Positions 14,985 to 23,879 of a stretch of 64,000 nucleotides of DNA are shown one piece after another (the stretch's first letter is position 1; the number at the start of each line of letters is the position of its first letter). A program made the position numbers and the translations under genes. The DNA lies in NCBI RefSeq assembly GCF_001050515.1, contig NZ_CAHS01000023.1:1-64000 (forward strand), read 5' to 3'. The notes under the pieces were generated by a model. That model did not search any database. It saw nothing but the letters and a program-made list of their open reading frames with translations, and was not told where the DNA came from. Origin of the DNA: Erwinia piriflorinigrans CFBP 5888 (GTDB taxonomy: Bacteria; Pseudomonadota; Gammaproteobacteria; Enterobacterales; Enterobacteriaceae).

Positions 14985-17666
14985 TTAGAACCACTGGCCG
15001 AAACGGCGCATATAGAGGCGTTTTACGCCCTGAGTCACCAGGCAGTAGCCGAGCAGCGTGGCCAACAGCCACGGGAAGTAGCTCCACGGCAGCGGCACCA
15101 GACCAACGGCGTGACCGAGCGGCGAGAACGGGATAAGAATACCCAGCGCCATCACCAGCCCGGTCATCAGCATCACCGGCAATGCGGCACGGCTCTGGAT
15201 AAACGGAATTTTCTGGGTACGCAGCATATGCACCACCAGCGTCTGCGACAGCAGCCCTTCGACAAACCAGCCGGACTGGAATAACGCCTGTGATTCGACG
15301 CTGTTAGCGGCAAAAACGTGCCACATCAGCCAGAATGTGGTGATGTCGAAAATTGACGATGTCGGGCCGATACACAGCATAAAGCGGCCAATATTTTTCG
15401 CATTCCACTTACGCGGCTTACGCAGAAATTCTTTATCCATTTTGTCCCACGGCAGCGCCATCTGGGACAGATCGTACATCAGGTTCTGCAACAACAGATG
15501 GATCGCCATCATCGGCAGGAACGGAATAAACGCACTGGCGACCAGCACCGAAAAGACATTGCCAAAATTGGAGCTGGCGGTCATGTTCAGGTACTTAATG
15601 ATATTACCGAAGGTTTCACGGCCCTTAATCACCCCCTGTTCCAGCACCAGCAGGCTTTTCTCCAGCAAAATAATATCTGCCGACTCTTTGGCAATATCGG
15701 TCGCGCTATCGACAGAAATACCGATATCCGCCGCGCGCAGTGCCGGAGCATCGTTGATGCCGTCGCCCAGGAAGCCCACGGTGTGACCGTTGCTTTGCAG
15801 CATCCGTAACACGCGGGTTTTCTGCTGCGGGCTGAGGCGACAAAATAGCGTTCTTTGCTCCACCAGCCGCGCCAGCTCTTCATCATCGAGGCGCGAAATC
15901 TCACTACCGCACAGGGGTTCACCCGGCTCCAGTCCGACGTCACGACAGATTTTCGTGGTGATAACCGCGTTATCGCCGGTTAACACTTTGACCGTGACAC
16001 CACTTTCATGCAGAGCGGCAATCGCTTCTGCGGCGCTCTCTTTAGGCGGGTCGAGGAACGTCAACATGCCGCTGATGACCAGTTCACGCTCGTCTGCTGC
16101 ACTAAGCTGCTCTGTAAGCGTGTGCTCACTTACTTGGCGAGAGGCGATGAGCAGTACGCGGAATCCCTGACGGTTGTAGCTTTCCGCCAGCTGCTTCACC
16201 TGCTGGCGGGCCGCTTCATCCAGCGGGCGCACCTCGCCCTCGTCCATCCAGTAGGCTGACACCGCCAGCATTTCATCCACAGCCCCTTTGCAGATCAGGG
16301 TCTGCTGGTTCTCGTCAGCCACTAGCACTGACAGGCGACGGCGTTCAAAATCAAACGGCAGTTCATCCACCTTGCGAAAACGCCACAGCCCACCAATCGT
16401 CACACTGCCCTGACTGAAGGCGAGGATGGCTTTATCCATCAGATTTTTTACCCCGGTCTGATGGCGGCTGTTGAGCCAGGCATATTGCAACACACGCTCA
16501 TCGCTACGACCGTGCAGGTTGAGATGCTGCGCAAGGATGATCCGATCCTGAGTCAGGGTGCCGGTTTTATCACTGCACAGCACGTCCATCGCGCCAAAGT
16601 TCTGGATGGCATTCAGGCGCTTAACCACGACTTTGCGCTTAGACAGCGCAATGGCTCCCTTCGCCAGGTTAGAACTGACGATCATGGGCAGCATTTCCGG
16701 CGTCAGGCCAACGGCCACCGCCAGAGCAAACAGCAGCGCATCGCTCCAGTCACCTTTGATGTAGCCGTTTAGCAGCAGCACTATCGGCACCATCACCAGC
16801 ATAAAGCGGATCAGCAGCCAGCTAACGCTGTTGACGCCTCTGTCAAAAGAGGTTTGTGGGCGGTCGCCTAACAATGAGTGAGCCAGCGAGCCAAACCAGG
16901 TGTCGTTACCCGTTGCCACCACCACCGCCGTGGCAGTTCCGCTGGCGACATTGGTTCCCATCAGGCAGATGCCGGGCTGGCTGAGCAGATCCTGTTCATC
17001 AAGCGGTTCCGTAAGCGTTTCGCGGTGCGGTCGGCTGGAGGTGTCATATTTTTCGACAGGCAATGCTTCGCCGCTCAAAGCCGCCTGGCTGACGAAAAGA
17101 TCGCGGGAGGTGAGCAGCCGTACATCAGCTGGGATCATATCCCCGGCGGACAGCATAACGATATCTCCCGGCACCACTTCGGCAAGCGGAACCTCAAGAT
17201 GTACCGCCTCACGGTCAGCATGGCTACGGCGGACAACGGTAGCCGTGGTGCGTACCAGCGATTTCAGCGCCTCTGCCGCTTTATTTGTGCGGTACTCCTG
17301 CCAGAAACGCAGCAGCCCGCTCATGCCGATCATCACCAGCAGGATGGTAACCTTGGTCAGATCGGTCTCCTCACCCTGATGCTGTGGCAACACATAGTCG
17401 GTGAAGAAGCTGATCGCGGTCAGCACGATCAGTATCCAGATAAACGGGTTGTTGAAAGCCTGTAGCATTTGCCGCCACGCGGCAGGCGCACGTTCACTGG
17501 CAACCTGGTTAGGCCCATGCTGCTGCAAACGTTCGGCCGCATCTTCATAGGTCAGCCCCTGGTACTGGGTATTCAGGCGAGCAAGGGTATTGTCCAGGCT
17601 CTGTGTCGCTGCACTGGCAATCGCCAGATCGCGGGCCTTTTTCAGGTTGGCTTTATGCATTTTCAT
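14985..17666 (-). CDS. mgtB: P-type Mg2+-importing ATPase (MgtA/MgtB family)
   Basis: This 893-residue P3-type ATPase imports Mg2+ into the cytoplasm under Mg2+ starvation. The phosphorylation site DKTGT is at 366–370 (Asp366). The actuator loop LSGEALP is near 198–204, the hinge VKVLTGDNAVIT is in the nucleotide domain, and GDGINDAPALR precedes the C-terminal helices. Ten membrane segments are expected. I name it mgtB rather than mgtA because it lies downstream of mgtC in one leftward transcription unit and is followed by a small peptide gene. Protein sequence alone would not separate the two. A 22-codon ORF lies between mgtC and this gene. Confidence 0.93.
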   Translation of the reverse strand: MKMHKANLKKARDLAIASAATQSLDNTLARLNTQYQGLTYEDAAERLQQHGPNQVASERAPAAWRQMLQAFNNPFIWILIVLTAISFFTDYVLPQHQGEETDLTKVTILLVMIGMSGLLRFWQEYRTNKAAEALKSLVRTTATVVRRSHADREAVHLEVPLAEVVPGDIVMLSAGDMIPADVRLLTSRDLFVSQAALSGEALPVEKYDTSSRPHRETLTEPLDEQDLLSQPGICLMGTNVASGTATAVVVATGNDTWFGSLAHSLLGDRPQTSFDRGVNSVSWLLIRFMLVMVPIVLLLNGYIKGDWSDALLFALAVAVGLTPEMLPMIVSSNLAKGAIALSKRKVVVKRLNAIQNFGAMDVLCSDKTGTLTQDRIILAQHLNLHGRSDERVLQYAWLNSRHQTGVKNLMDKAILAFSQGSVTIGGLWRFRKVDELPFDFERRRLSVLVADENQQTLICKGAVDEMLAVSAYWMDEGEVRPLDEAARQQVKQLAESYNRQGFRVLLIASRQVSEHTLTEQLSAADERELVISGMLTFLDPPKESAAEAIAALHESGVTVKVLTGDNAVITTKICRDVGLEPGEPLCGSEISRLDDEELARLVEQRTLFCRLSPQQKTRVLRMLQSNGHTVGFLGDGINDAPALRAADIGISVDSATDIAKESADIILLEKSLLVLEQGVIKGRETFGNIIKYLNMTASSNFGNVFSVLVASAFIPFLPMMAIHLLLQNLMYDLSQMALPWDKMDKEFLRKPRKWNAKNIGRFMLCIGPTSSIFDITTFWLMWHVFAANSVESQALFQSGWFVEGLLSQTLVVHMLRTQKIPFIQSRAALPVMLMTGLVMALGILIPFSPLGHAVGLVPLPWSYFPWLLATLLGYCLVTQGVKRLYMRRFGQWF

Positions 17667-17873
17667 CTGCCAGTTCCTTGAATTAAATGTTTTTTACGTG
17701 CAGGCGTAGCACGCCTGCCAAAAGGATTTTTCAAAACGATTCAGAGGGAAGGCGGAGCTGACAGGGTTAAATAACCCGGGTGGCTATCCAAAATAACGAG
17801 TGCGGCAGCATAGCGGCGGGTGTGCGCATCCCCCGGCGCTGAGTGTCAGTAACTGGGGATGAGTACACGGTCA
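17667..17873 (-). other. Untranslated leader region of mgtB
   Basis: About 207 bases lie between the short leader ORF and the mgtB start. Hairpins GCAGGCGT/ACGCCTGC (about 17700–17719) and GGGTTA/TAACCC (about 17764–17779) are visible. The size suits a leader whose folding or Rho access depends on Mg2+, as in Salmonella mgtA and mgtCBR, but this is inference. Confidence 0.4.
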
Positions 17874-17942
17874 TTAAGCGCTGCGGCTTTCGGTATCGAG
17901 GATAGAGCGCCGCCTCTCTCCAGACGGAGGTTCTTTCATCAT
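17874..17942 (-). CDS. 22-residue leader peptide between mgtC and mgtB
   Basis: The ORF starts 19 bases after the mgtC stop behind an excellent AAGGAG site with good spacing. It begins MMKEPPSGERRRS and ends TAA at 17874–17876. Early Glu-Pro-Pro followed by an Arg cluster recalls the Salmonella mgtL leader peptide, whose acidic/proline N-terminus destabilises ribosomes at low Mg2+ and switches on mgtA. It is too short for conservation to be judged here; translation is suggested by the ribosome-binding site and context. Confidence 0.55.
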   Translation of the reverse strand: MMKEPPSGERRRSILDTESRSA

Positions 17943-17961
17943 GTGCTCCTTATTCGCGTGG

Positions 17962-18675
17962 TTAAACCGCTACCGCTGGTGCGATCTGCCAGTGCACCGC
18001 ACTGACGCTCTTTTCCAGACTGATACGGCAGACAATATTTTCTATTTCCCGCTGTGCGGCGGGGAAAGCCATCACTTCAGCGCTCACTTCAAGATGCCCA
18101 GGCCGGGCAATGTCGGCGCTATAAAGCGATTGCAGGCGCAGCGCCATGCCGTTGAGCGCCTGCAAAATCAGGGTGCGAACCAACACTTCATCTTCGCTGC
18201 CGCAGACGATCTGAATGCGGTAGCGCTGTTCCGTTTCACTGTCTGCGGTGCGAGGTTGCATATTGATGCGCTGGGCCGCCTCACGCAGCAGGATGTTGGC
18301 GCAGAGTAATACCAGCGTCGCCAGCGTGGCGTTAGCGAACTGCCCAAGACCGCAAAGCACACCCACCGCTGCGGAGCACCATAGCGTGGCGGCGGTATTC
18401 AGCCCGGAGACATTCAGCCCCTGGCGCATAATCACCCCCGCGCCGAGAAAACCGATGCCGGAAACAATCTGCGCCGCAATGCGACCGGGACTGTCTGGCG
18501 AAGTACTTACGGAACTGAGAATAAAAATTGCCGCGCCGGTCGCGACCAGCGCATTAGTGCGCAGCCCGGCCATACGCTGACGCCACTGGCGTTCAGCGCC
18601 AATAATCGCCCCCAGCGTTACCGCCAGAGCCAGATGCAGGATAAAAGGAGTCCATGCCATTTTCGTTGTCCTCAT
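17962..18675 (-). CDS. mgtC: MgtC family inner-membrane virulence/Mg2+-adaptation protein
   Basis: This 237-residue protein has the N-terminal membrane domain highly conserved in MgtC (GAIIGAERQWRQRMAGLRTNALVATGAA, then ISSV...GFLGAGVIMRQG, GLNTAATLWCSAAVGVLCGLG). A soluble C-terminal ACT-like domain starts near residue 150. MgtC restrains F1Fo-ATPase and supports growth at low Mg2+ and in host cells. It is the first large gene of the leftward mgtC–mgtB unit. Alternative starts occur at the first and sixth codons (MRTTKM); the first lies just after a weak site. Confidence 0.9.
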   Translation of the reverse strand: MRTTKMAWTPFILHLALAVTLGAIIGAERQWRQRMAGLRTNALVATGAAIFILSSVSTSPDSPGRIAAQIVSGIGFLGAGVIMRQGLNVSGLNTAATLWCSAAVGVLCGLGQFANATLATLVLLCANILLREAAQRINMQPRTADSETEQRYRIQIVCGSEDEVLVRTLILQALNGMALRLQSLYSADIARPGHLEVSAEVMAFPAAQREIENIVCRISLEKSVSAVHWQIAPAVAV

Positions 18676-18722
18676 TGTCGTCTCACGACGGGAATTCAGG
18701 TGCGCAGACGCGCACCGCCAGG

Positions 18723-18791
18723 TTAGAGCGTGCGCTGGCAGCCTGGAGGAAACAGATGATGACGTTGTGGTGTGATCGGTAAATGACGCAT
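18723..18791 (-). CDS. Proline-containing short ORF in the mgtC leader
   Basis: The 22-codon ORF begins MRHLPITPQRHHLFPP and contains four Pro codons, two adjacent, and ends TAA 47 bases before mgtC. An in-frame ATG at 18803 would add four residues. In Salmonella, the mgtC leader carries mgtM (ATP sensing) and mgtP (proline sensing), short ORFs whose translation decides whether transcription reaches mgtC. The ribosome-binding site (GGGATTG) is weak, so translation is uncertain. Confidence 0.4.
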   Translation of the reverse strand: MRHLPITPQRHHLFPPGCQRTL

Positions 18792-19012
18792 AAGCAATCC
18801 CATTCTGGCCAGGGCCAGGAGGTTCAGATATCGAAATTCGGGATGCGACAGCTCAGAAGAGATGAAACATAGCCCGCCGTTTTACGGCAGGCTCACAAAT
18901 GGCGTGCGCCTGCCTGTTATAACGCTTGAGTTACAGGGTGACTGTCCAATTGTGGGCTCCATTTGAGAAAGTGGTCGAATTCTAGCCCCACCGGCAAAGA
19001 TTGTAAATATTG
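18792..19012 (-). other. Distal part of the mgtC leader
   Basis: This lies between the predicted transcription start near 19006 and the leader ORF. It contains a GC stem-loop GCCTGCCGT/ACGGCGGGC at about 18872–18892 without a T-run. A leader of about 330 bases is comparable with the Salmonella mgtCBR leader. Confidence 0.4.
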
Positions 19013-19045
19013 ATAATAGTCACTTTCGTAAACCGTTTATCAACA
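19013..19045 (-). promoter_or_regulatory. PhoP-type promoter upstream of mgtC
   Basis: On the minus strand the sequence reads TGTTGA-N5-GGTTTA (19045–19029), one mismatch from the PhoP box TGTTTA-N5-GGTTTA. A 10-base spacer and the -10 hexamer TATTAT (19018–19013) follow. PhoP-dependent promoters keep the box about 11 bases from the -10, replacing a -35. Transcription would start near 19006, about 330 bases before mgtC, as expected for a PhoPQ-controlled Mg2+ starvation locus. Confidence 0.6.
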
Positions 19046-19360
19046 CAGAGAGAATAGTCTCATTTCTTCCCGTCAGAGGATAAGCAGCCTGAATAGCCAA
19101 AAATCGCGCAGAGCGATCAATTATTAACCATAAAGTCGCCTGTATTGCTGCCAGCTCACTTTTATTTAGCGCTTTTGCAGTGATTAAAACCAGAAAATAG
19201 CGTTTTAACGCTGCCATATAGGTACAAATATGACGTATTGAAAATTATCCTCTTTTCGACCACTACAAGCGGCAGAAGCGGGCTTCTGCACCATTGAATG
19301 CAGCCAGGCCTGTGCGTAAGATTCTGTATTCATCGTTTACAAACAGATAAGAATAAACAT
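19046..19360. other. Intergenic region between the mgt promoter and yhjE
   Basis: This holds the yhjE upstream region. A 65-codon leftward frame over the PhoP-type promoter (19020–19217) has no ribosome-binding site or recognisable product. I see no RNA gene. Confidence 0.4.
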
Positions 19361-20683
19361 ATGCAAGCCACCATCGCCCCCTCTATCGACGCCGAAGCCC
19401 CACCCGTCAACTCACGCGGTAAAGTGATGGTCGCCTCACTGGTCGGAACGGCTATTGAATTCTTCGACTTCTATATTTATGCCACCGCCGCCGTGATCGT
19501 TTTCCCACATATCTTCTTCCCACAGGGAGATACCACCGTCGCCACGCTCCAGTCGTTGGCCACTTTCGCTATTGCCTTTGTTGCGCGCCCGATTGGCTCC
19601 GCCTTATTCGGCCACTTCGGCGATCGTGCCGGACGCAAAGTGACGCTGGTTGCCTCACTGCTGACGATGGGTATCTCAACCGTTGTTATCGGCCTGCTGC
19701 CGGGTTACGACAGTATCGGTGTGTTCGCCCCACTGCTGCTGGCGCTGGCACGTTTCGGTCAGGGGCTCGGACTCGGTGGTGAATGGGGAGGCGCAGCTCT
19801 GCTGGCGACCGAAAATGCCCCGGCGAAAAAGCGTGCGCTGTACGGATCGTTCCCGCAGCTCGGTGCGCCTGTCGGCTTCTTCTTTGCCAACGGCACCTTC
19901 CTGCTGCTCTCCTGGCTGCTAAGCGAAGAGCAGTTTATGAACTGGGGATGGCGCGTGCCGTTTATCCTTTCTGCCGTACTGGTACTGATTGGCCTGTATG
20001 TGCGTGTGTCGCTGCATGAGTCGCCGGTCTTCGCCAAAGTACAAAAAGAGAAAAAACAGGTAAAAATACCGATTGGCACCCTGCTGAGCAAGCATTTGGG
20101 CACCACCGTTATCGGTACTTTTATTATGCTGGCGACCTATACGCTTTTCTACATCATGACAGTCTATTCAATGACTTATGGAACCACCCCAGCGCCAAAT
20201 GGCTTAGGGATCCCGCGTAATACCTTCCTGTGGATGCTGATGCTGGCGGTGATAGGTTTTGGTGTGATGGTGCCGATCGCCGGGCTGCTGGCGGACCGTT
20301 TTGGTCGCCGCAAGACGATGATTGTGATTACGCTGCTGATTATCGCTTTCTCATTGATTTTCCCGTCAATGCTGGGTTCCGGTAATCAGGCGCTGATTAT
20401 GGCCTTTTTGCTGTGCGGCCTGAGCATCATGGGGCTGACCTTTGGCCCAATGGGCGCGCTGCTGCCGGAGCTTTTTCCTACCGAGGTACGTTATACCGGG
20501 GCCTCTTTCTCATATAATCTGTCGTCTATTCTGGGTGCTTCCGTAGCACCGTATATTGCTACCTGGTTAGCGCACACATACGGGCTGTTCTACGTGGGGA
20601 TATACCTGGCGGCGATGGCCTGTCTGACGCTGGTGGCGCTCATCATATGTAAAGAGACGCGCCACGCCTCGCTGTCTGATTAA
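19361..20683 (+). CDS. yhjE: MFS metabolite/H+ symporter YhjE
   Basis: This 440-residue protein of the metabolite:H+ symporter branch of the major facilitator superfamily has twelve helices. The GxxxDRxGRK loop motif occurs twice (FGHFGDRAGRKVTL and LLADRFGRRKTM). Starting at ATG 19361 gives exactly the E. coli YhjE length and N-terminus (MQATI...NSRGKVMVASLVGTAIEFFDFYIYATAAV). A longer frame from 19298 adds 21 unrelated residues. The substrate is unknown. Its neighbours on the right are yhjG and pdeH, as in E. coli. Confidence 0.93.
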   Translation: MQATIAPSIDAEAPPVNSRGKVMVASLVGTAIEFFDFYIYATAAVIVFPHIFFPQGDTTVATLQSLATFAIAFVARPIGSALFGHFGDRAGRKVTLVASLLTMGISTVVIGLLPGYDSIGVFAPLLLALARFGQGLGLGGEWGGAALLATENAPAKKRALYGSFPQLGAPVGFFFANGTFLLLSWLLSEEQFMNWGWRVPFILSAVLVLIGLYVRVSLHESPVFAKVQKEKKQVKIPIGTLLSKHLGTTVIGTFIMLATYTLFYIMTVYSMTYGTTPAPNGLGIPRNTFLWMLMLAVIGFGVMVPIAGLLADRFGRRKTMIVITLLIIAFSLIFPSMLGSGNQALIMAFLLCGLSIMGLTFGPMGALLPELFPTEVRYTGASFSYNLSSILGASVAPYIATWLAHTYGLFYVGIYLAAMACLTLVALIICKETRHASLSD

Positions 20684-20695
20684 AACACGGTGACT

Positions 20696-20723
20696 TCGGG
20701 GCAACCGGAAACGGGTGCCCCGA
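20696..20723. terminator. Terminator-like hairpin between convergent yhjE and yhjG
   Basis: The arms TCGGGGCA and TGCCCCGA are exact complements around a 12-base loop, directly after the yhjE stop and 37 bases from the yhjG stop. Neither side has a long T-run. Confidence 0.55.
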
Positions 20724-20759
20724 CCCATTCAGTGAGTTTTGCGCCCCGTCGTGCCGGGC

Positions 20760-22817
20760 TTATTTTGCTTTCATCTGCTGTAATACACGGGTGCACTGGT
20801 TTTCGTCGTTATCGCTGGGCGAGATCAGCGCCAGTAGCGCGGCGGCCGGCGCCACCACCGTGCCCAGTGCCACGGCAGCGGCACCACGGGCCAGCAGCGA
20901 ACCGACTTTCACCCCGGCATCCGGGTTTTTAAAGGTGCCGCGCACGTAGAGCGGTGAACGCAGGGTAATAATCCTGATGCCTTTACTCTCCGGGTTAATC
21001 GACAGATCCAGACGTTCGTTCGCAAAGTTGGTGCTGCCGGTAACATTGATAATCGCGTTTTCGGTATCGAACACCAACAGACGCGACGAAGCCAGCCCCT
21101 GTTTCACCTGCAAATCGGCGGCGGCGCAGTTGATTTTCACTTCATCATCGCCAAACAGTTTGCCCACTACGAAGTTACCGACGTTAAGACCGACTATCTC
21201 CATCAGGCTGCGGCTGATAAGACCATCGTTCATCAGCAGTTTTAGGTCGCCATTGCTGGTGGCAAGCAGGTCAGCCACCGAGTTGCCACGCCCATTCAGG
21301 CTGGCATCACCGTTTATCTGACCCAGCGCGCTGCGCATAGCGGCTACGTCGGGGAACAGTTGGCGCAGCTTGAGATGACGCGCATGCAGATCGACTCGTC
21401 CCTCCATCGGCGACCGATCGCCCTGTAAGCGCACGGTGGCATTGAGGCTACCGCCTGCAATACCGAAACGCAGCGGGTCGAGCAGCAGATCGCCATTTTT
21501 AAGGATCAAATGCGTCGACAGATCGCTAATCGGTAGCGAACTGCTGTGCTCAATGCGCTTGCCACGGAAACGCACATCGGCATCCATCGCCTTCCAACTT
21601 TGCGTGTCGAATTTGTCATGCGGCAGCACGCGGTCAGCAGGTTGAGTGGACTTTTCGCCGCGCTGCGCTTTGGCCCGTGCCGTTTTCGCGCTGTCTTTAC
21701 CCGAGTTAACGCCGATCAGTGGCCCAAGATCGGCCATGCGCAGCTGAAGCGACTCCAGCGTCCCCTGCAACTTAGGCCGGGGGTTGCCCTGACTGTAGGC
21801 GAGCGAGCCACGAATATCGCTGTCGCCGATATGCCCATTAAAGTTCTCATAGCGGAATACAGCTCCGTCCGGCTGCTGAAAACGCGCTGTCAGATGGCCA
21901 TCAGTTTCATAGGGCGGCGTATCAGGCAGTAGCACGCCGGTCAGCCCGTAGAGGTTAGCCAGCGTGTCGCCGGAGAAACGCAGACGGAGATCCACCCCAC
22001 CCAGATTCATCGGGTCCTGCACGGTGCCTGCTACGCGCACGCGGGTGGTGCCATTGCGCACATCGGCCGCAATGGGGAATGGCGTGTTCTGGCTGCGCAG
22101 TGACAACATGCCGCCAATTTTGCCCTCACCACTCAATTTTTCATTGTTGTATGTGCCGCTGGCGCGCAGGCCGAAAACAAAGTCGGCCGCGCCTTTTTGC
22201 TTATCATCGCCGCCAGCCAGCTGGGCATAAGGCACTGGTTTGCCCAGTGGGTCGACCACCACCTGCACATCGGCTTTATTAATGGCATCACGATAGCGGA
22301 TGGTTCCGCGATCGAAGGCGATATTATCGAGGCGGAAAGACCATGCGGAGGGAGCCTGACTGTCCTTCGGGTTATCGCTGCTGGCGAGGTCAAACGTCCA
22401 GTTATTTTTTCCATCGGCATTCTGCACCAGCTTAGCCTCTGGCTGTTGCAGTTTGATCCACGGCAGGTAAATTTGCTGGCTTAACAGCGCCAGCGGGGAA
22501 ATGGTCGCGTCTATCCGTCCCAGGTGGATCATGGTGACGTCGGGTACGTTAGGTGGATTACCTAACATGATGTCCTCTGCATGTACCTGCGGCCAGGGCA
22601 CCCAGCTGCGCCAACCGGGTTCACTGCGGTTACGCTGCCAGCTCACGCCAAGATCGCCACGAATAGCAAACGGGCGGTTGATCTCCGTCGAAACTTTCCG
22701 ATTGATGGTGGGTTTCAGGCGATTCCAGTCAAACCACGCGACCACCGCAACAATCACCACCACGAGCAATAAAAAAATTCCGCCAATACTGCCTATAACT
22801 TTTCCCGTACGCGACAT
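20760..22817 (-). CDS. yhjG: AsmA family protein YhjG
   Basis: This 685-residue protein has one N-terminal membrane anchor (IGSIGGIFLLLVVVIVAVVAWFDW) and a large periplasmic AsmA/bridge-like domain. The C-terminal AsmA_2 part carries the DASLNGRGNSVADLLATSNGDL motif. AsmA proteins are thought to form lipid conduits or support outer-membrane assembly; the role of YhjG is not established. A short polar insert (KTARAKAQRGEKSTQPAD) near residue 375 is probably a surface loop. Order with yhjE and pdeH matches E. coli. Confidence 0.92.
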   Translation of the reverse strand: MSRTGKVIGSIGGIFLLLVVVIVAVVAWFDWNRLKPTINRKVSTEINRPFAIRGDLGVSWQRNRSEPGWRSWVPWPQVHAEDIMLGNPPNVPDVTMIHLGRIDATISPLALLSQQIYLPWIKLQQPEAKLVQNADGKNNWTFDLASSDNPKDSQAPSAWSFRLDNIAFDRGTIRYRDAINKADVQVVVDPLGKPVPYAQLAGGDDKQKGAADFVFGLRASGTYNNEKLSGEGKIGGMLSLRSQNTPFPIAADVRNGTTRVRVAGTVQDPMNLGGVDLRLRFSGDTLANLYGLTGVLLPDTPPYETDGHLTARFQQPDGAVFRYENFNGHIGDSDIRGSLAYSQGNPRPKLQGTLESLQLRMADLGPLIGVNSGKDSAKTARAKAQRGEKSTQPADRVLPHDKFDTQSWKAMDADVRFRGKRIEHSSSLPISDLSTHLILKNGDLLLDPLRFGIAGGSLNATVRLQGDRSPMEGRVDLHARHLKLRQLFPDVAAMRSALGQINGDASLNGRGNSVADLLATSNGDLKLLMNDGLISRSLMEIVGLNVGNFVVGKLFGDDEVKINCAAADLQVKQGLASSRLLVFDTENAIINVTGSTNFANERLDLSINPESKGIRIITLRSPLYVRGTFKNPDAGVKVGSLLARGAAAVALGTVVAPAAALLALISPSDNDENQCTRVLQQMKAK

Positions 22818-22881
22818 GCATGGTTCTCCTGATAGCTATCCGTCTCTGGTCAAAGCATAGTCGAGACGTCAGTACATGCCA

Positions 22882-23655
22882 TCAGACAAAATGCATTGGC
22901 AGGGTATCCAGTCGGTCAAACGGTATGGGGCGGGAGAATAGATAGCCCTGGGCAGCGCAGGCGGGAGAGTGACGCACCTGTTCCCACTCTTCACGGGTTT
23001 CGACGCCTTCAACAATCACGCCTTTACAGTAGCGACTAATCAGCACCAGCAACACATCAAACAGATTGCGCCCCTCTTGGCTGGCGCGCAGCAGAATAAA
23101 CAGCTCACGTGCCAGTTTGATGTAGTCATACTTTAGCTCGGTCAGGGCAGAGAAATTCGCCATACCCGATCCAAAATCATCCAGCCACAGGGGAACGAGT
23201 TCCGACATTTGCGTTACGATAAGTTCCTGCGGCAACGAATGGTGTTCCACCAGTTCAAAGCGCACCCACGGGCAGCGTGCAATCAGCTGGCGCACTCTGT
23301 CATCGTGGCGAATAGCTAACAGGGTCGCCCCATCGATATTGACCGAGGCAACCAGGTCCTCACTGATAAATTTTCTTTCCCATCTAACCAGCAATTCCAG
23401 CTGTTCGGCGATGATGTTCAGGCGCTGCGCGATGCCAAGTTTGGCAAAATAAAGCTCTGGCGACACGTTCTGGCCCGGGGCGGTCGGATGGAACACCGCA
23501 GTGAGCAACTCAATGGCCATCAGACTTCCGTTCATCCGATAAATCGGCTGGAAATTATAGGAACGCTGACATTGCTGCCAGTATCTATATTCTCTCAGCA
23601 GACCTTGTTCGACGATTGAGGAAGGAAGCCGGTGGCTGAGGCTATTCAGCACCAT
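22882..23655 (-). CDS. pdeH: Cyclic-di-GMP phosphodiesterase PdeH (YhjH), EAL domain
   Basis: This 257-residue stand-alone EAL domain hydrolyses c-di-GMP to pGpG. The signature Glu is in MAIELL (residue 49), with NIDGATLL (metal Asn), LVEHHS (Glu), DDFGSG (metal Asps) and a late EGVETREEW (Glu). In E. coli it is the flagellar-class phosphodiesterase that keeps c-di-GMP low in motile cells and so prevents YcgR braking and cellulose synthesis. Its closeness to the bcs operon fits that role. Confidence 0.93.
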   Translation of the reverse strand: MVLNSLSHRLPSSIVEQGLLREYRYWQQCQRSYNFQPIYRMNGSLMAIELLTAVFHPTAPGQNVSPELYFAKLGIAQRLNIIAEQLELLVRWERKFISEDLVASVNIDGATLLAIRHDDRVRQLIARCPWVRFELVEHHSLPQELIVTQMSELVPLWLDDFGSGMANFSALTELKYDYIKLARELFILLRASQEGRNLFDVLLVLISRYCKGVIVEGVETREEWEQVRHSPACAAQGYLFSRPIPFDRLDTLPMHFV

Positions 23656-23879
23656 TAATATGATCCTATATCTGTGAAACCGCCTTCATGCGGCATCCCC
23701 TGTTGCAAGTATCGGCAACGTCTTAGAGAACTTTATCCACCATACCGCCACTTTAAACCCGCTCATGGTAATGCAACCGCGCACGTTTCAATCGCCAAAA
23801 CACGCCTACCTTAGGATGTTTCATCCTTGGTTAGCCGCGTTAACGACAATGAAAACCGATGTTAAATAACCGATCGGAT

